From positions 1-52,425 of the forward strand of contig CACNVM010000004.1 of the NCBI GenBank assembly GCA_902623915.1: a stretch of 52,425 bases of DNA. Direction: 5' to 3'. The DNA is from an uncultured Pelagibacteraceae bacterium (GTDB taxonomy: Bacteria; Pseudomonadota; Alphaproteobacteria; Pelagibacterales; Pelagibacteraceae). Shown here in pieces: positions 18,874 through 27,923 of this stretch. Numbering within the stretch: position 1 is the first letter of the stretch; each line of letters starts with the position of its first letter. The notes beneath the pieces were generated by a model. The model ran no database searches, was not told where the DNA came from, and saw only the letters and a program-made list of their open reading frames with translations. Both the position numbers and the translations under genes were made by a program.

Positions 18874-19381
18874 TTCTACTTGGAAATTCTTCAATTAACA
18901 ACTTGCTTCCTTTTTCTACAATTGGAAAAGAAAAAGATTTATTTAATGACATATCCCATTTTTCATAAGAATAAAACCAATTAACTACTGTAAATATACA
19001 AACAATAAAAACATAACCCTTAAAAATACCAAAGAAGAAACCAAATGATTTATCCACAGATCCTGCTCCGGTATATGAAAAAAGTTTACCCAGCGTTTTT
19101 CCAGTAAGAATCAGCACAAAAATTGAGACTATGTAAATAAATATTCCTAAACCAATTCCTGATAAAAATTTATTGTTAAAATAATCTGTAATGTATGGTT
19201 CTAAATTTGGAACTAAAATTATAGTTATAACTAGCGCTAATATCCATTTTAAAAAAGATATGAGGCTTAAAAAAAAACCTTTAACAAAACATTGAAATGA
19301 AAAATAGATAACAAAAAATAAAAATATAATATCAAATAAAACAATATTTTCTTTTACAAAAGCAATTATGCTATCAAACAT
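18833..19381 (-). CDS. cvpA: CvpA-family membrane protein
   Basis: 182 residues with four hydrophobic segments and a short hydrophilic tail, the pattern of CvpA. Fragments such as GSVDKSFGFFFGIFKGYVFI (the conserved G-x-x-D-R/K-x-x-G-x-x-F-G motif between helices) support the family. CvpA is an inner-membrane protein needed for colicin V production and envelope stress resistance; its mechanism is not settled. Its position before purF is the conserved gammaproteobacterial and alphaproteobacterial arrangement. Its start overlaps the RND gene by eight bases. Confidence 0.85.
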   Translation of the reverse strand: MFDSIIAFVKENIVLFDIIFLFFVIYFSFQCFVKGFFLSLISFLKWILALVITIILVPNLEPYITDYFNNKFLSGIGLGIFIYIVSIFVLILTGKTLGKLFSYTGAGSVDKSFGFFFGIFKGYVFIVCIFTVVNWFYSYEKWDMSLNKSFSFPIVEKGSKLLIEEFPSRNEIEETKEEIEKI

Positions 19382-21872
19382 TTCCGAAAGGTTTAAAAGT
19401 TAATATCAATTTTGGCAAAAGAGTTAACACAGAAAGCATAGCTAAAAGCATAGCAATTCCAGTGAAAACACCAAAATAGATTGTTGGTATAAAATTAGAA
19501 AGTACTAGTATTGAAAATCCAAATACAATAGTTATTGAAGTATTTAATATTGCTACACCTACAGTATTATGGCATTTATCAAGAGTTAAATTATAATCAT
19601 TATTTTTTTCAAATTCCTCTTTAAATCTATAAATATAATGAATACTGTTATCTACAGCTATACCTATTGTAATTGCCGCTATTGTGATTGTCATCATGTC
19701 TAATGGTATTTCTAATAAACCAATTATACCTAAAATTAAAAATGCAGCCATAAAATTTGGAACTACTCCAATCAATGCAAGTGTTGTATTTCTAAAAAGA
19801 ATTAAAAACATTAATGTGATACCTGCCATTACCACACCTAAAGTTAATATCTGAGATTTAAATAAACTTTGAAGAAGATTATTAAATAATATTAATACAC
19901 CAGCTAATTTAAATTCTTTAGCTTCTAAACCGATTTCATTTCTTAAATCATAATCAATTTTTTTTAGTAATTCATTTCTTCTTAGATTTTCCTTTGAGTC
20001 CATTACTCTTAAACCTATCCTAGCCTCATTATTTTTTATCGATATATATGGATCAATTACCTCTTTTTTAATTGAGTCTGGTAATTTTGTATACAAAACT
20101 CCCATCTCAAGTCCCTCAAGTTTTTTTCCATCATTTAAATCTTCAGCAACTCTTACAATCGATGCAAAAGATATAACCTTACCAACCGAGTCTAAGCTAT
20201 CAAGATAATCATGCACTTTAGTAATTTTATCAATTTTATCTCTCGTAAACCAATACTTAGAATCGTCTTCATCTTGTTCACCCCATTCATCATCTTCATT
20301 ATCTTCATCTGTCTTACTATTTTCAGGAAATTTAATGATTATATTTAAAGGTGTAGTACCTCCTAATTTATTATCAATTAACTTCATCCCTTTATAAATT
20401 TCTGTTTCTTTATTAAAATAGTTAATAAAACTATTCTCCACTTCAAGTTTTGTTATTCCAATAACACTTACAATTATTACTATTAAAGCAGATGAAAATA
20501 TAATTTTTGTGTTGTTCATAGATACTTTGGCCAAGAAAGATGTTATTTTTGATCTTTTTTGTTCTTTGTAACTGATATTTTTTTTACTCAAAATGGTTAA
20601 TACTGAAGGTAATAATGTAAAAGTAATGAACATTGACACCAACAAACCAACAGTCATCATCCAACCAAAGTCAATAATTGGTTTGATTTCACTAAAAATT
20701 AAAGATAAGAATGCACAAATTGTTGTGAGTACAGTATAAAATATTGGCCAAAACATTTTTTGTGAAGTCCAAATAAGAGCTTCGCTATTCGGGACTTGAG
20801 GATTATCTTTTCTATATTGCAAATATCTTACGCTCATGTGAATATTCATAGCCATAGTTAAAATTAGCATCAGAGCTATAAAATTTGATGATATTACTGT
20901 TACTTTCCAACCTACTAAACCTAAAAAGCCAATCATTATAAAAACAGAAAAAAAACAACTTAATAATGGTACGACAACCCATAAAAAATTTCTAAAAACA
21001 AACCACAACGTAAAAACAATAAATAAAAATACCCCTCCACCAAAAACTACAATATCGTTTTTTATAAAAGTCATCATATCATCAGCAATCATAGGTATAC
21101 CGCCAAGATGAATTATAGGATAAATATCTGATTTCGCTCTTTTTACTTTACCTGGCGGAGGATGATCTTTTATTATTTTTCGAATTTCGTTTATGTTTTC
21201 ATGATTTTGTTTATTAAAATTTTTTTTATAATTATCGAATTCTTTCAAGAAAGCTTTGTAAGCATTCTTTTCATTACCTGTTAATTCTCCTTTTGATTTA
21301 CGTTCTAAATACTCGTTTTTAGTTTTTATATATTCTGAAAGTTTTTTGTCGGGCTTAATATAAACTAATATTCCACTGGTTTGACCATCTTCGCTTATGA
21401 CAAAATTCCTATATATTGGACTTTCGGTTATCTCGTTAAAACCTCTTTCTAGGTTAACATCTGCACTGGATAAAGTTTTAAAGTTTCTAATCCTTTCTGA
21501 TAAAGGATCGTCATTATTCTTTAGCAGTGGAACATCTAAAATTGTAATTACATTATCTACCCAATCGAGATTTTCTAATGAATTTTTTAATAGTCCAATA
21601 TTTTTAATAGTACTCTCTGATTTAAAATCATATTCCTCTTCAGGTAGATGGCTATATGTTAAAACCAAAAAATCTTTAGTACCATATTTTTTGTTAACTT
21701 CTCTCAAGTATTTTAAGTCCGGATCGTTTTCAAGAAGCAGAGTATCCGAAGATGCATCTAATTGAAAATTTTTTGAATAATATCCAAAAGTTAGAAGTAG
21801 AATCAATAGTAAAGTCAAAGTAAACTTTGGTTTTTCTATTATTAGTTTTTTGTATAATTTATTAAACAACAC
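19374..21872 (-). CDS. RND-superfamily (MMPL-type) exporter
   Basis: 832 residues starting at GTG. The layout is one helix, a large periplasmic domain, five or six helices, a second periplasmic domain and a final helix bundle, so two MMPL/SSD halves. Conserved features include the helix with AAITIGIAVDNSIHYIYRF (an Asp for proton coupling) and the matching IALMLILTMAMNIHMSVRY in the first half. Such proteins export lipids, hopanoids (HpnN) or other hydrophobic molecules. A strongly acidic stretch (EDNEDDEWGEQDEDDSKYW) lies in the second periplasmic loop. Substrate unknown. It precedes cvpA-purF on the same strand. Confidence 0.85.
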   Translation of the reverse strand: MLFNKLYKKLIIEKPKFTLTLLLILLLTFGYYSKNFQLDASSDTLLLENDPDLKYLREVNKKYGTKDFLVLTYSHLPEEEYDFKSESTIKNIGLLKNSLENLDWVDNVITILDVPLLKNNDDPLSERIRNFKTLSSADVNLERGFNEITESPIYRNFVISEDGQTSGILVYIKPDKKLSEYIKTKNEYLERKSKGELTGNEKNAYKAFLKEFDNYKKNFNKQNHENINEIRKIIKDHPPPGKVKRAKSDIYPIIHLGGIPMIADDMMTFIKNDIVVFGGGVFLFIVFTLWFVFRNFLWVVVPLLSCFFSVFIMIGFLGLVGWKVTVISSNFIALMLILTMAMNIHMSVRYLQYRKDNPQVPNSEALIWTSQKMFWPIFYTVLTTICAFLSLIFSEIKPIIDFGWMMTVGLLVSMFITFTLLPSVLTILSKKNISYKEQKRSKITSFLAKVSMNNTKIIFSSALIVIIVSVIGITKLEVENSFINYFNKETEIYKGMKLIDNKLGGTTPLNIIIKFPENSKTDEDNEDDEWGEQDEDDSKYWFTRDKIDKITKVHDYLDSLDSVGKVISFASIVRVAEDLNDGKKLEGLEMGVLYTKLPDSIKKEVIDPYISIKNNEARIGLRVMDSKENLRRNELLKKIDYDLRNEIGLEAKEFKLAGVLILFNNLLQSLFKSQILTLGVVMAGITLMFLILFRNTTLALIGVVPNFMAAFLILGIIGLLEIPLDMMTITIAAITIGIAVDNSIHYIYRFKEEFEKNNDYNLTLDKCHNTVGVAILNTSITIVFGFSILVLSNFIPTIYFGVFTGIAMLLAMLSVLTLLPKLILTFKPFGNV

Positions 21873-21920
21873 TATTATGAGATATAACGTAAAAGGAAAG
21901 AATTTAAAATTATATATTTT

Positions 21921-23345
21921 TTAATTTTTTTGAGCGTCTTTGAACTTAGTATAAATGGCCTCAAATTCAACTTTTACATTTCCAGTTGGTCCGTGTCTTT
22001 GCTTTCCGATTATTATGTCTGCAGAACCTAAAATTTCGTTCATTTTTGATTGCCATTCTGCATGTTCAATGCTACCTAGTTTAGGCTCTTTTCTTTCCAA
22101 GTAATATTCTTCTCTGTAAACAAACATAACTACATCAGCATCCTGCTCGATAGATCCTGATTCTCTTAAATCAGATAACTGAGGTCTTTTATCATCCCTT
22201 TGCTCTGCTGCCCTAGAAAGCTGAGAAAGTGCTAGCACAGGAACATTGAGTTCTTTAGCTAAAGCTTTTAAGCCCTGAGTAATTTCTGAAATTTCTTGAA
22301 CTCTACCATCGTATCGTCTTGATCCCGCTGACATTAACTGGATGTAGTCTACAACAATTAAATCCAATCCAAACAATCTCTTAATCCTTCTAGCTCTATT
22401 TGATAATGTAGAAATAGTAATAGCAGGTGTTTCATCAATTAACATGGGAAGTTCATGTATACTTCTAGATGTCTCTATTAATCTGTTCATTTCATCCTCA
22501 GTAATTTTACCTCTCCTTATGTCGTTTGATTTAATTTTTGATTGTTCTGAAACAATTCTTGTCGAAAGTTGTTCTGAAGACATTTCTAAAGAAAAAAATG
22601 CAACTACAGATTTTTTGTTATCATCTGAATTTTTTTTTGCAGCATGAAAAGCTATATTGGTAGCCAAAGCTGTTTTACCCATTGAAGGACGTCCCGCAAT
22701 AATAATTAAATCTGATTTATGAAGTCCACCTAGTCTTTCATCAAGGTCAGTTAGTCCAGTGGGAATTCCAACAATCCCCTGATCATTTTTCATAGCATTA
22801 GTTGCCATTTCTAAAGTTTGGTCTAAAGCTTTTCCAAATTGTGAAAAGGATTGACTAAAAGTTCCTCGCTCAGCTAAATCAAACAAAAGTTTTTCAGTAT
22901 TTTGAATTATTTCGTCCCCTGAAAGTTCAAGAGACTCATTCATAGACTCATCCGTTAAATTTTCAGAAATTTTTATTAACTCTCTTTTAACAAATTTCTC
23001 ATGAATAATTTTGGCGTAATCAACACATTGTCTTACAGACGAGGAAAATCTTGTAAGTTTTACAAGGTACTCCGTACCCCCGATTTCTGATAAACTACTC
23101 TCATTTTCAAAAGCACTTTTTAAAGTTATTGGATTTGCTATCATCCCCTTGTTATGTAATTTTTCAATTTGTTGATAAATCTTTGAATGCAGAGGATCAT
23201 AAAACTCTTTTTCATTTATGATATTTGCAATTTCATCAATAATGTCATTATTTACTAGAACAGAACCTATTAAAGTTTGCTCTGCTTCAATATTTGAAGG
23301 CAATTTTATTTCTTTTGAAATTGGTTTAATCTGTAAATTGTCCAT
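21921..23345 (-). CDS. dnaB: Replicative DNA helicase DnaB
   Basis: 474 residues: the N-terminal primase-interacting domain begins PSNIEAEQTLIGSVL, and the RecA-like ATPase domain has GRPSMGKTALATN (Walker A), FSLEMSSEQLSTR, LIVVDYIQLMSAGSR (Walker B) and LALSQLSRAAEQR. It unwinds DNA ahead of the replisome as a hexamer. No intein is present. It follows rplI by about 80 bases, the classic rpsF-rpsR-rplI-dnaB order. Confidence 0.98.
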   Translation of the reverse strand: MDNLQIKPISKEIKLPSNIEAEQTLIGSVLVNNDIIDEIANIINEKEFYDPLHSKIYQQIEKLHNKGMIANPITLKSAFENESSLSEIGGTEYLVKLTRFSSSVRQCVDYAKIIHEKFVKRELIKISENLTDESMNESLELSGDEIIQNTEKLLFDLAERGTFSQSFSQFGKALDQTLEMATNAMKNDQGIVGIPTGLTDLDERLGGLHKSDLIIIAGRPSMGKTALATNIAFHAAKKNSDDNKKSVVAFFSLEMSSEQLSTRIVSEQSKIKSNDIRRGKITEDEMNRLIETSRSIHELPMLIDETPAITISTLSNRARRIKRLFGLDLIVVDYIQLMSAGSRRYDGRVQEISEITQGLKALAKELNVPVLALSQLSRAAEQRDDKRPQLSDLRESGSIEQDADVVMFVYREEYYLERKEPKLGSIEHAEWQSKMNEILGSADIIIGKQRHGPTGNVKVEFEAIYTKFKDAQKN

Positions 23346-23427
23346 TTAAATTCTAATTTACACTAGTAAAACTATTTTTGTAAAAATAAAAGTTATTAAC
23401 TTTTTTCTTTGGCTGTGGAGAATTTGA

Positions 23428-23886
23428 TTATTTTTTTAAAGTCTTTTTTTCAACTGATACACGTAATTCAGCAATTAAATCAGAATGTAAATTTATTGTA
23501 ATTGGAAATTGACCAATTTTATTGATCTCTTTTTTAATGTCTATTTGGGATGGGTGTATGGTCTGTTTAAAATTATCTAAGAAGTATTTTGATATTTCTT
23601 TTGGTTTAATTGCACCATACATGTCACCATTTTCCTTAGTTTCTTTACTAAAAATAATGAGTTTCTTTTTAATTTTCTCATAAATTTCTTTTGCTATTTT
23701 TTTCTGCTCTGAATTCTTTTTATTAATTTCAGTTCTTTTTTTGTTAACAAATTCTATATTTTTTTTATCTGCTCTAAGTGCTTTTCCAAACTTTATAAGA
23801 AAATTTCTTCCGTACCCGTCTTTCACATTTACGACTTGACCAACATCCCCTAAATTCCTAATTTTTTCTAGTAAGATTATTTCCAT
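23428..23886 (-). CDS. rplI: 50S ribosomal protein L9
   Basis: 152 residues, normal for L9. The N-terminal globular domain has the signature [21 protein letters not shown] and GYGRNFLIKFGKA, followed by the long Lys-rich connecting helix and a C-terminal rRNA-binding domain (YGAIKPKEISKYF). L9 binds 23S rRNA domain V near the L1 stalk. Its ATG overlaps the stop of rpsR by one base (TAATG). Confidence 0.97.
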   Translation of the reverse strand: MEIILLEKIRNLGDVGQVVNVKDGYGRNFLIKFGKALRADKKNIEFVNKKRTEINKKNSEQKKIAKEIYEKIKKKLIIFSKETKENGDMYGAIKPKEISKYFLDNFKQTIHPSQIDIKKEINKIGQFPITINLHSDLIAELRVSVEKKTLKK

Positions 23887-24158
23887 TAAATAAGCCCCAA
23901 TACTTTTGCTCTTTTTATAGCAGTAGATAACTCTCTTTGCTTAAACTGACTTACCGAGGTTATTCTTGAAGGTAAGATTTTGCCCGTATCAGACGTATAT
24001 CTTTTTAATAATTTAATGTTTTTGTAGTCTACTATAGGGGAATTTTTCTGTGATAGTGGACAACTTCTTCCAAATTTCATTTCTGGTTTTTGAAAAAGAG
24101 TTAGTTTATTCTGGGAACCAAACTTCTTACCTTTTTTATTTTTTTTATCTCTACGCAT
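23886..24158 (-). CDS. rpsR: 30S ribosomal protein S18
   Basis: 90 residues. The core [25 protein letters not shown] (residues in two parts: [10 protein letters not shown] and GKILPSRIT) and the C-terminal [17 protein letters not shown] are the S18 signature. An N-terminal Lys-rich extension is longer than in E. coli S18 (75 residues), as in many alphaproteobacteria. S18 pairs with S6 on the platform of the 30S subunit, and rpsF lies six bases upstream. Confidence 0.97.
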   Translation of the reverse strand: MRRDKKNKKGKKFGSQNKLTLFQKPEMKFGRSCPLSQKNSPIVDYKNIKLLKRYTSDTGKILPSRITSVSQFKQRELSTAIKRAKVLGLI

Positions 24159-24164
24159 ATAAAT

Positions 24165-24485
24165 CTATTTTTTTATTCCAAAATACTCATTTTCTAAATC
24201 TAATTTATTATATTTTACAGTGAGATATCTAATGACATTAGTATCAATTGAAAGTAATTTTTCAACTTCTCTGACAACCTTGCCTTCACTTTCCATTTTA
24301 AAATGGACAAAAATACCTTTTTTATTTTTTTTTATCTTATTGGCTAAATTTAACAAACCCCATTTTTCGGTTTTTAATATCTTTCCAGATTTATCAATTA
24401 TTTTAGAATATTTAGAAATTAGGTTTTCAACCTCTTTTTCTGAAAGATCTTGTTTTCCAACGATTGTATGCTCGTAAAATGCCAT
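24165..24485 (-). CDS. rpsF: 30S ribosomal protein S6
   Basis: 106 residues beginning MAFYEHTIVGKQDLSEKEV, with WGLLNLANKIKKNKKGIF and VIRYLTVKY, all typical for S6. It forms a heterodimer with S18 on the 30S platform. It is first in the rpsF-rpsR-rplI-dnaB operon; a good promoter lies upstream and the leader is about 25-30 bases. In many bacteria an S6:S18 complex represses this operon through a CCG-containing leader structure; the leader here does contain CCCGACT, but I cannot show the fold. Confidence 0.97.
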   Translation of the reverse strand: MAFYEHTIVGKQDLSEKEVENLISKYSKIIDKSGKILKTEKWGLLNLANKIKKNKKGIFVHFKMESEGKVVREVEKLLSIDTNVIRYLTVKYNKLDLENEYFGIKK

Positions 24486-24518
24486 TTTTCAAATAAAATA
24501 ATACTTTTTTAGTCGGGA

Positions 24519-24547
24519 CTTATACTATTTAAATTTTGTTTGTACAA
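24519..24547 (-). promoter_or_regulatory. Candidate rpsF operon promoter
   Basis: Minus-strand TTGTAC (24542-24547) and TATAAG (24519-24524) with the ideal 17-base spacer, 34-60 bases before rpsF. The -35 box overlaps a plus-strand TACAAT (24543-24548) that may be the -10 of the divergent fabD operon, so the two promoters would overlap. Confidence 0.4.
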
Positions 24548-24580
24548 TAGTAATAATAATGAGATTTATATTTGAATAAA

Positions 24581-25504
24581 ATGAAAACTCTAATGTTTCC
24601 AGGCCAAGGTTCGCAATCAGTCGGAATGGGTGCCGATTTATATAAAAATTTTGAATTAGTAAAAAAGATTTTTAATCAAGCAGATGAAAAATTAAATTTT
24701 CATTTATCAAAAATAATATTGGATGGCCCTGAAAATGAGCTTAAACTTACCAAAAATACTCAGCCAGCAATAATGACATTAAGTTACTCAATTTATAAAC
24801 TTATTGTCGAAGAGTTTGGTATTGATATTAAAAATATAAAATATTTTTGTGGACATTCATTAGGTGAATATAGCGCTCTAGTTTCAATTGGATCACTCAC
24901 ATTTGAAGATGCTTTATATCTTTTGCATGAGAGAGGTAAATCAATGCAGGAGGCCGTTCCCGAAGGTCGCGGTGCAATGTTAGCTGTTTTAGGAATTAAA
25001 TTAGAAGATATAGAGAAATTGATTAATGAAATAAAAGTTAAGGGGGCATGCGAAATTGCAAATGACAATTCAGATAGTCAAGTAATTTTAAGTGGCGAAA
25101 AAAAAGCAATAGATGAAATTAGTGACATTTTAAAAAAAAATAAAAAAAAATCAATTTTTTTACCTGTCAGCGCTCCTTTCCATTGTTCTTTAATGAAAAG
25201 TGCAGCTGAAAAAATGAAAGATAAAATTCTTAAAACAAATTTTAAAAAACCAAATAAGGAAATAATCAGCAACGTTACTGCAAGACCAGTAGTGGATACC
25301 GAGATTATTAAAAAATTATTAATCGACCAGATCAGTTCTAAAGTAAGATGGAGAGAAAGCCTTCTATATATGGTAGAAAATGGTGTTAATGAATTTATTG
25401 AAATTGGTCCTGGTAAAGTTTTATCAGGTTTAGCTAAAAGAATTGGTGGAAATATCAATGTCAAAAGTATAAATACAATTGAAGATATCAAAAGTCTTAA
25501 ATGA
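24581..25504 (+). CDS. fabD: Malonyl-CoA-acyl carrier protein transacylase
   Basis: 307 residues from ATG 24581, which gives the standard MKTLMFPGQGSQ opening; a TTG three codons upstream is the other possible start. The catalytic Ser is in GHSLGEYSAL, and VSAPFHCSLM supplies the active-site His. It loads malonate onto acyl carrier protein. The stop overlaps the fabG start (ATGA), and acpP follows, making a fatty-acid initiation and elongation cluster. Confidence 0.96.
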   Translation: MKTLMFPGQGSQSVGMGADLYKNFELVKKIFNQADEKLNFHLSKIILDGPENELKLTKNTQPAIMTLSYSIYKLIVEEFGIDIKNIKYFCGHSLGEYSALVSIGSLTFEDALYLLHERGKSMQEAVPEGRGAMLAVLGIKLEDIEKLINEIKVKGACEIANDNSDSQVILSGEKKAIDEISDILKKNKKKSIFLPVSAPFHCSLMKSAAEKMKDKILKTNFKKPNKEIISNVTARPVVDTEIIKKLLIDQISSKVRWRESLLYMVENGVNEFIEIGPGKVLSGLAKRIGGNINVKSINTIEDIKSLK

Positions 25505-26235
25505 TAAATTTTAAAAATAAAAAAATCTTGATTACAGGTGCCACTGGTGGAATTGGTGGTGCATTAGTTAAAAAGTTTAGCTCCCTTGGAGGAACTATTT
25601 TAGGTACTGGTACAAAACCAGAAAAATTAGATATTATAAAAAAAGAAAACCCTGAAGTAAAAACCAAAAAGTTTAATCTTTCAGACCATAATGAAATTGA
25701 AAATTTTATAAATTCTACAACATCGGAATTAGGTGGATTAGATATTTTAATAAATAATGCGGGAATGAATATTGATAATTTATCATTAAGAATGAAAGAT
25801 GAAGACTGGAAAAAAGTAATTGATGTTAATCTAACTTCTACTTTTTTATTGTCAAAATATGCGATTAAAAATATGCTTAAAAATAAATTTGGAAGAATTG
25901 TAAATATTACCTCTATCGTGGGCCATACAGGAAATCTTGGTCAATCTAACTACTCTGCATCGAAGTCAGGTATAATCGGAATGTCCAAAAGTTTAGCGAT
26001 AGAGTATGCGAAAAAAAATATTACAATTAATTGTGTATCACCTGGATTTATAGTTTCAGACATGACTGATGCAATTAACGAAAAGGTTAAACTTAATTTG
26101 ATCTCAAGAATACCCATGGCTAAATTAGGAACGGCAGAAGATGTATCGAATTGCGTTGCCTTTTTGTCTTCTGATTTGGCCTCATATGTTACAGGTGAAA
26201 CAATACATGTTAATGGCGGAATGTATATGTCTTGA
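25501..26235 (+). CDS. fabG: 3-oxoacyl-[acyl-carrier-protein] reductase
   Basis: 244-residue SDR. Cofactor site [11 protein letters not shown], then NNAG ([10 protein letters not shown]), catalytic Ser in [11 protein letters not shown], and the YSASKSG Tyr/Lys pair. The NADPH-dependent ketoreductase step of fatty-acid elongation fits its place between fabD and acpP. Start and stop couple closely to both neighbours. Confidence 0.96.
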   Translation: MINFKNKKILITGATGGIGGALVKKFSSLGGTILGTGTKPEKLDIIKKENPEVKTKKFNLSDHNEIENFINSTTSELGGLDILINNAGMNIDNLSLRMKDEDWKKVIDVNLTSTFLLSKYAIKNMLKNKFGRIVNITSIVGHTGNLGQSNYSASKSGIIGMSKSLAIEYAKKNITINCVSPGFIVSDMTDAINEKVKLNLISRIPMAKLGTAEDVSNCVAFLSSDLASYVTGETIHVNGGMYMS

Positions 26236-26291
26236 CAAAAAAACAGAAAAAATTTAATACGGTTAATAAATATTCAAAAAGGAATTTAAAA

Positions 26292-26531
26292 ATGACAAAA
26301 GATGTAGGAGCAACAGTTAAGAAGATAGTAGCAGATCACCTAGGTGTAGACGAACAAAAGGTAACCGAAGAAGCAAGTTTTATTGATGATCTCGGTGCGG
26401 ACAGTTTAGACACAGTTGAATTAGTCATGGCTTTTGAGGAAGAGTTTGGATCAGAAATTTCTGATAGTGAAGCTGAAAAAATTTTAACAGTTGGAGACGC
26501 AATAAAATTTATTGAGAGTCACTCTAATTAA
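26292..26531 (+). CDS. acpP: Acyl carrier protein
   Basis: 79 residues from ATG 26292, which has AAAAGGA about nine bases upstream and gives normal ACP length. The frame is open upstream to 26232, but that part is Lys-rich, unlike any ACP, and overlaps fabG, so it is taken as untranslated leader. The phosphopantetheine Ser is S38 in GADSLDTVE. The protein is strongly acidic. The usual next gene, fabF, is missing; gmk follows instead. Confidence 0.96.
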   Translation: MTKDVGATVKKIVADHLGVDEQKVTEEASFIDDLGADSLDTVELVMAFEEEFGSEISDSEAEKILTVGDAIKFIESHSN

Positions 26532-26553
26532 TTAAAGTAATTTTTTTCACTAA

Positions 26554-27126
26554 ATGAATAAATCTAAAAAGCCTTTGATGCTTGTGCTATCATCACCTTC
26601 TGGGGCTGGAAAGACAACTCTTTCAAAAAAAATTCAACAATCTAACAGTTCTTTTGAAATTTCAGTATCTCACACAACAAGAAAACCACGACCAAATGAA
26701 GTTGACGGCGTAGACTATCATTTCGTAAGCAAAGAAAAATTTAGTTTACTTTTGAAAGAGAAAGCTTTTTATGAGCATGCACAAATATTTGGAAATTTTT
26801 ACGGGACATCTAAAACTTCGATAAAAAAAATAACAAACAATAACCATAACGTTTTATTTGATATTGACTGGCAAGGAAGCGAGCAACTGAGCAAGTTTAA
26901 AGAATTAAACTTGGTTAAAGTATTTATTCTTCCACCCAGCAAGGAGGAATTAGAAAAAAGGCTAATTGCACGAAATCAGGATGATAAAGAGGCAATCAAA
27001 AGAAGGATGCTTGCATACTCTAAAGATATCTCTCATAAAAAAGATTATGATTATGTTCTCATTAATGACAATGTTGAAAATTGTTTTAATGAACTTAAAA
27101 AAATTGTTTCAAAACATCTAAATTGA
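26554..27126 (+). CDS. gmk: Guanylate kinase
   Basis: 190 residues: P-loop SSPSGAGKTTLSKK, GMP-binding SVSHTTRKPRPNEVDGVDYHF and FYGTSK, lid RLIARNQDDKEAIKRRM. It converts GMP to GDP with ATP. It starts 22 bases after acpP. In other alphaproteobacteria fabF, mltG and a yicC-like gene usually separate acpP from gmk, so the cluster seems to have lost them here. It ends five bases from convergent rsmA. Confidence 0.96.
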   Translation: MNKSKKPLMLVLSSPSGAGKTTLSKKIQQSNSSFEISVSHTTRKPRPNEVDGVDYHFVSKEKFSLLLKEKAFYEHAQIFGNFYGTSKTSIKKITNNNHNVLFDIDWQGSEQLSKFKELNLVKVFILPPSKEELEKRLIARNQDDKEAIKRRMLAYSKDISHKKDYDYVLINDNVENCFNELKKIVSKHLN

Positions 27127-27131
27127 ATAAA

Positions 27132-27923
27132 TTAATTAATTTTTTTTTCATATTTTTCAGTTATTCTAAAAAAATCGTTACTTGATAAATCTGCTGGCCT
27201 TTTATTTAAATCAATTTTTAATAATTTAGCAATATCCTTGTAATTCTTAAAAATTTTTGAAAAGGGTTTGTTTATCATTTTTCTTTTAGCGGAAAAAAAG
27301 ATTTGAGTAATTTTTTCTAAATTTTCAATATTTTTAATATTGAAAGATTCCTTAAGTTTTGGTTTAAAAACTATTACTTCTGACTCAACTTTTGGTACTG
27401 GAAAAAAACACCTTTTTGAAACCTTAAAGTTTTCAACAATATCTAATCTTAAATTAGATAGTACTGTAATTCTACTAAAGTCTTTAGTATTAGGTTTTGC
27501 TAAAATTCGATCAGCAACTTCTTTTTGAAACATAAAAATTATTTTTGAAAATGAAGGAGGCCATTTTTTTAACTTGATAAATTTTGCAAATATTTGAGTA
27601 GAAATATTGTAGGGTAGATTTCCAAATATTAAATCAATACTTAAATTTTTATCAATATTAAATTCTAAAATATCATCATTAAATAAAGTATAATTTGGGA
27701 AAGAATTTAGTTTTGAATTTAAGATCTCGCAAAGTCTTTTATCCTTCTCAACTAAAAAAATTTTTTTAGGTTTTTTTTGTAAAATGTTTGTTGTTAAATT
27801 TCCTGTTCCTGGACCAATCTCTAAAACTGTTTTATTTTCAATATCAACAAGATTTGAAATTTTATTAATTATATTTTGATCAATCAATAAATTTTGACCT
27901 AATGATTTTTTAAATTTAACCAT
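27132..27923 (-). CDS. rsmA: 16S rRNA (adenine1518/1519-N6)-dimethyltransferase
   Basis: 263 residues: KSLGQNLLID opening, SAM motif VLEIGPGTGNLT, catalytic NLPYNIST, and the C-terminal PVPKVESEV and FSAKRKMINKPF. RsmA (KsgA) dimethylates A1518 and A1519 in 16S rRNA late in 30S assembly. It is the last gene of the lptF-lptG-lptD-surA-pdxA-rsmA run and overlaps pdxA by eight bases. Confidence 0.96.
   Translation of the reverse strand: MVKFKKSLGQNLLIDQNIINKISNLVDIENKTVLEIGPGTGNLTTNILQKKPKKIFLVEKDKRLCEILNSKLNSFPNYTLFNDDILEFNIDKNLSIDLIFGNLPYNISTQIFAKFIKLKKWPPSFSKIIFMFQKEVADRILAKPNTKDFSRITVLSNLRLDIVENFKVSKRCFFPVPKVESEVIVFKPKLKESFNIKNIENLEKITQIFFSAKRKMINKPFSKIFKNYKDIAKLLKIDLNKRPADLSSNDFFRITEKYEKKIN

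Noticed and set aside
24793-25491. Two antisense frames (91 and 137 codons) opposite fabD.
   Set aside because: Both are shadows of a fully conserved enzyme gene.
26232-26291. 20-codon N-terminal extension of acpP overlapping fabG.
   Set aside because: Lys-rich and unlike ACP; a proper ribosome site and ATG occur at 26292.
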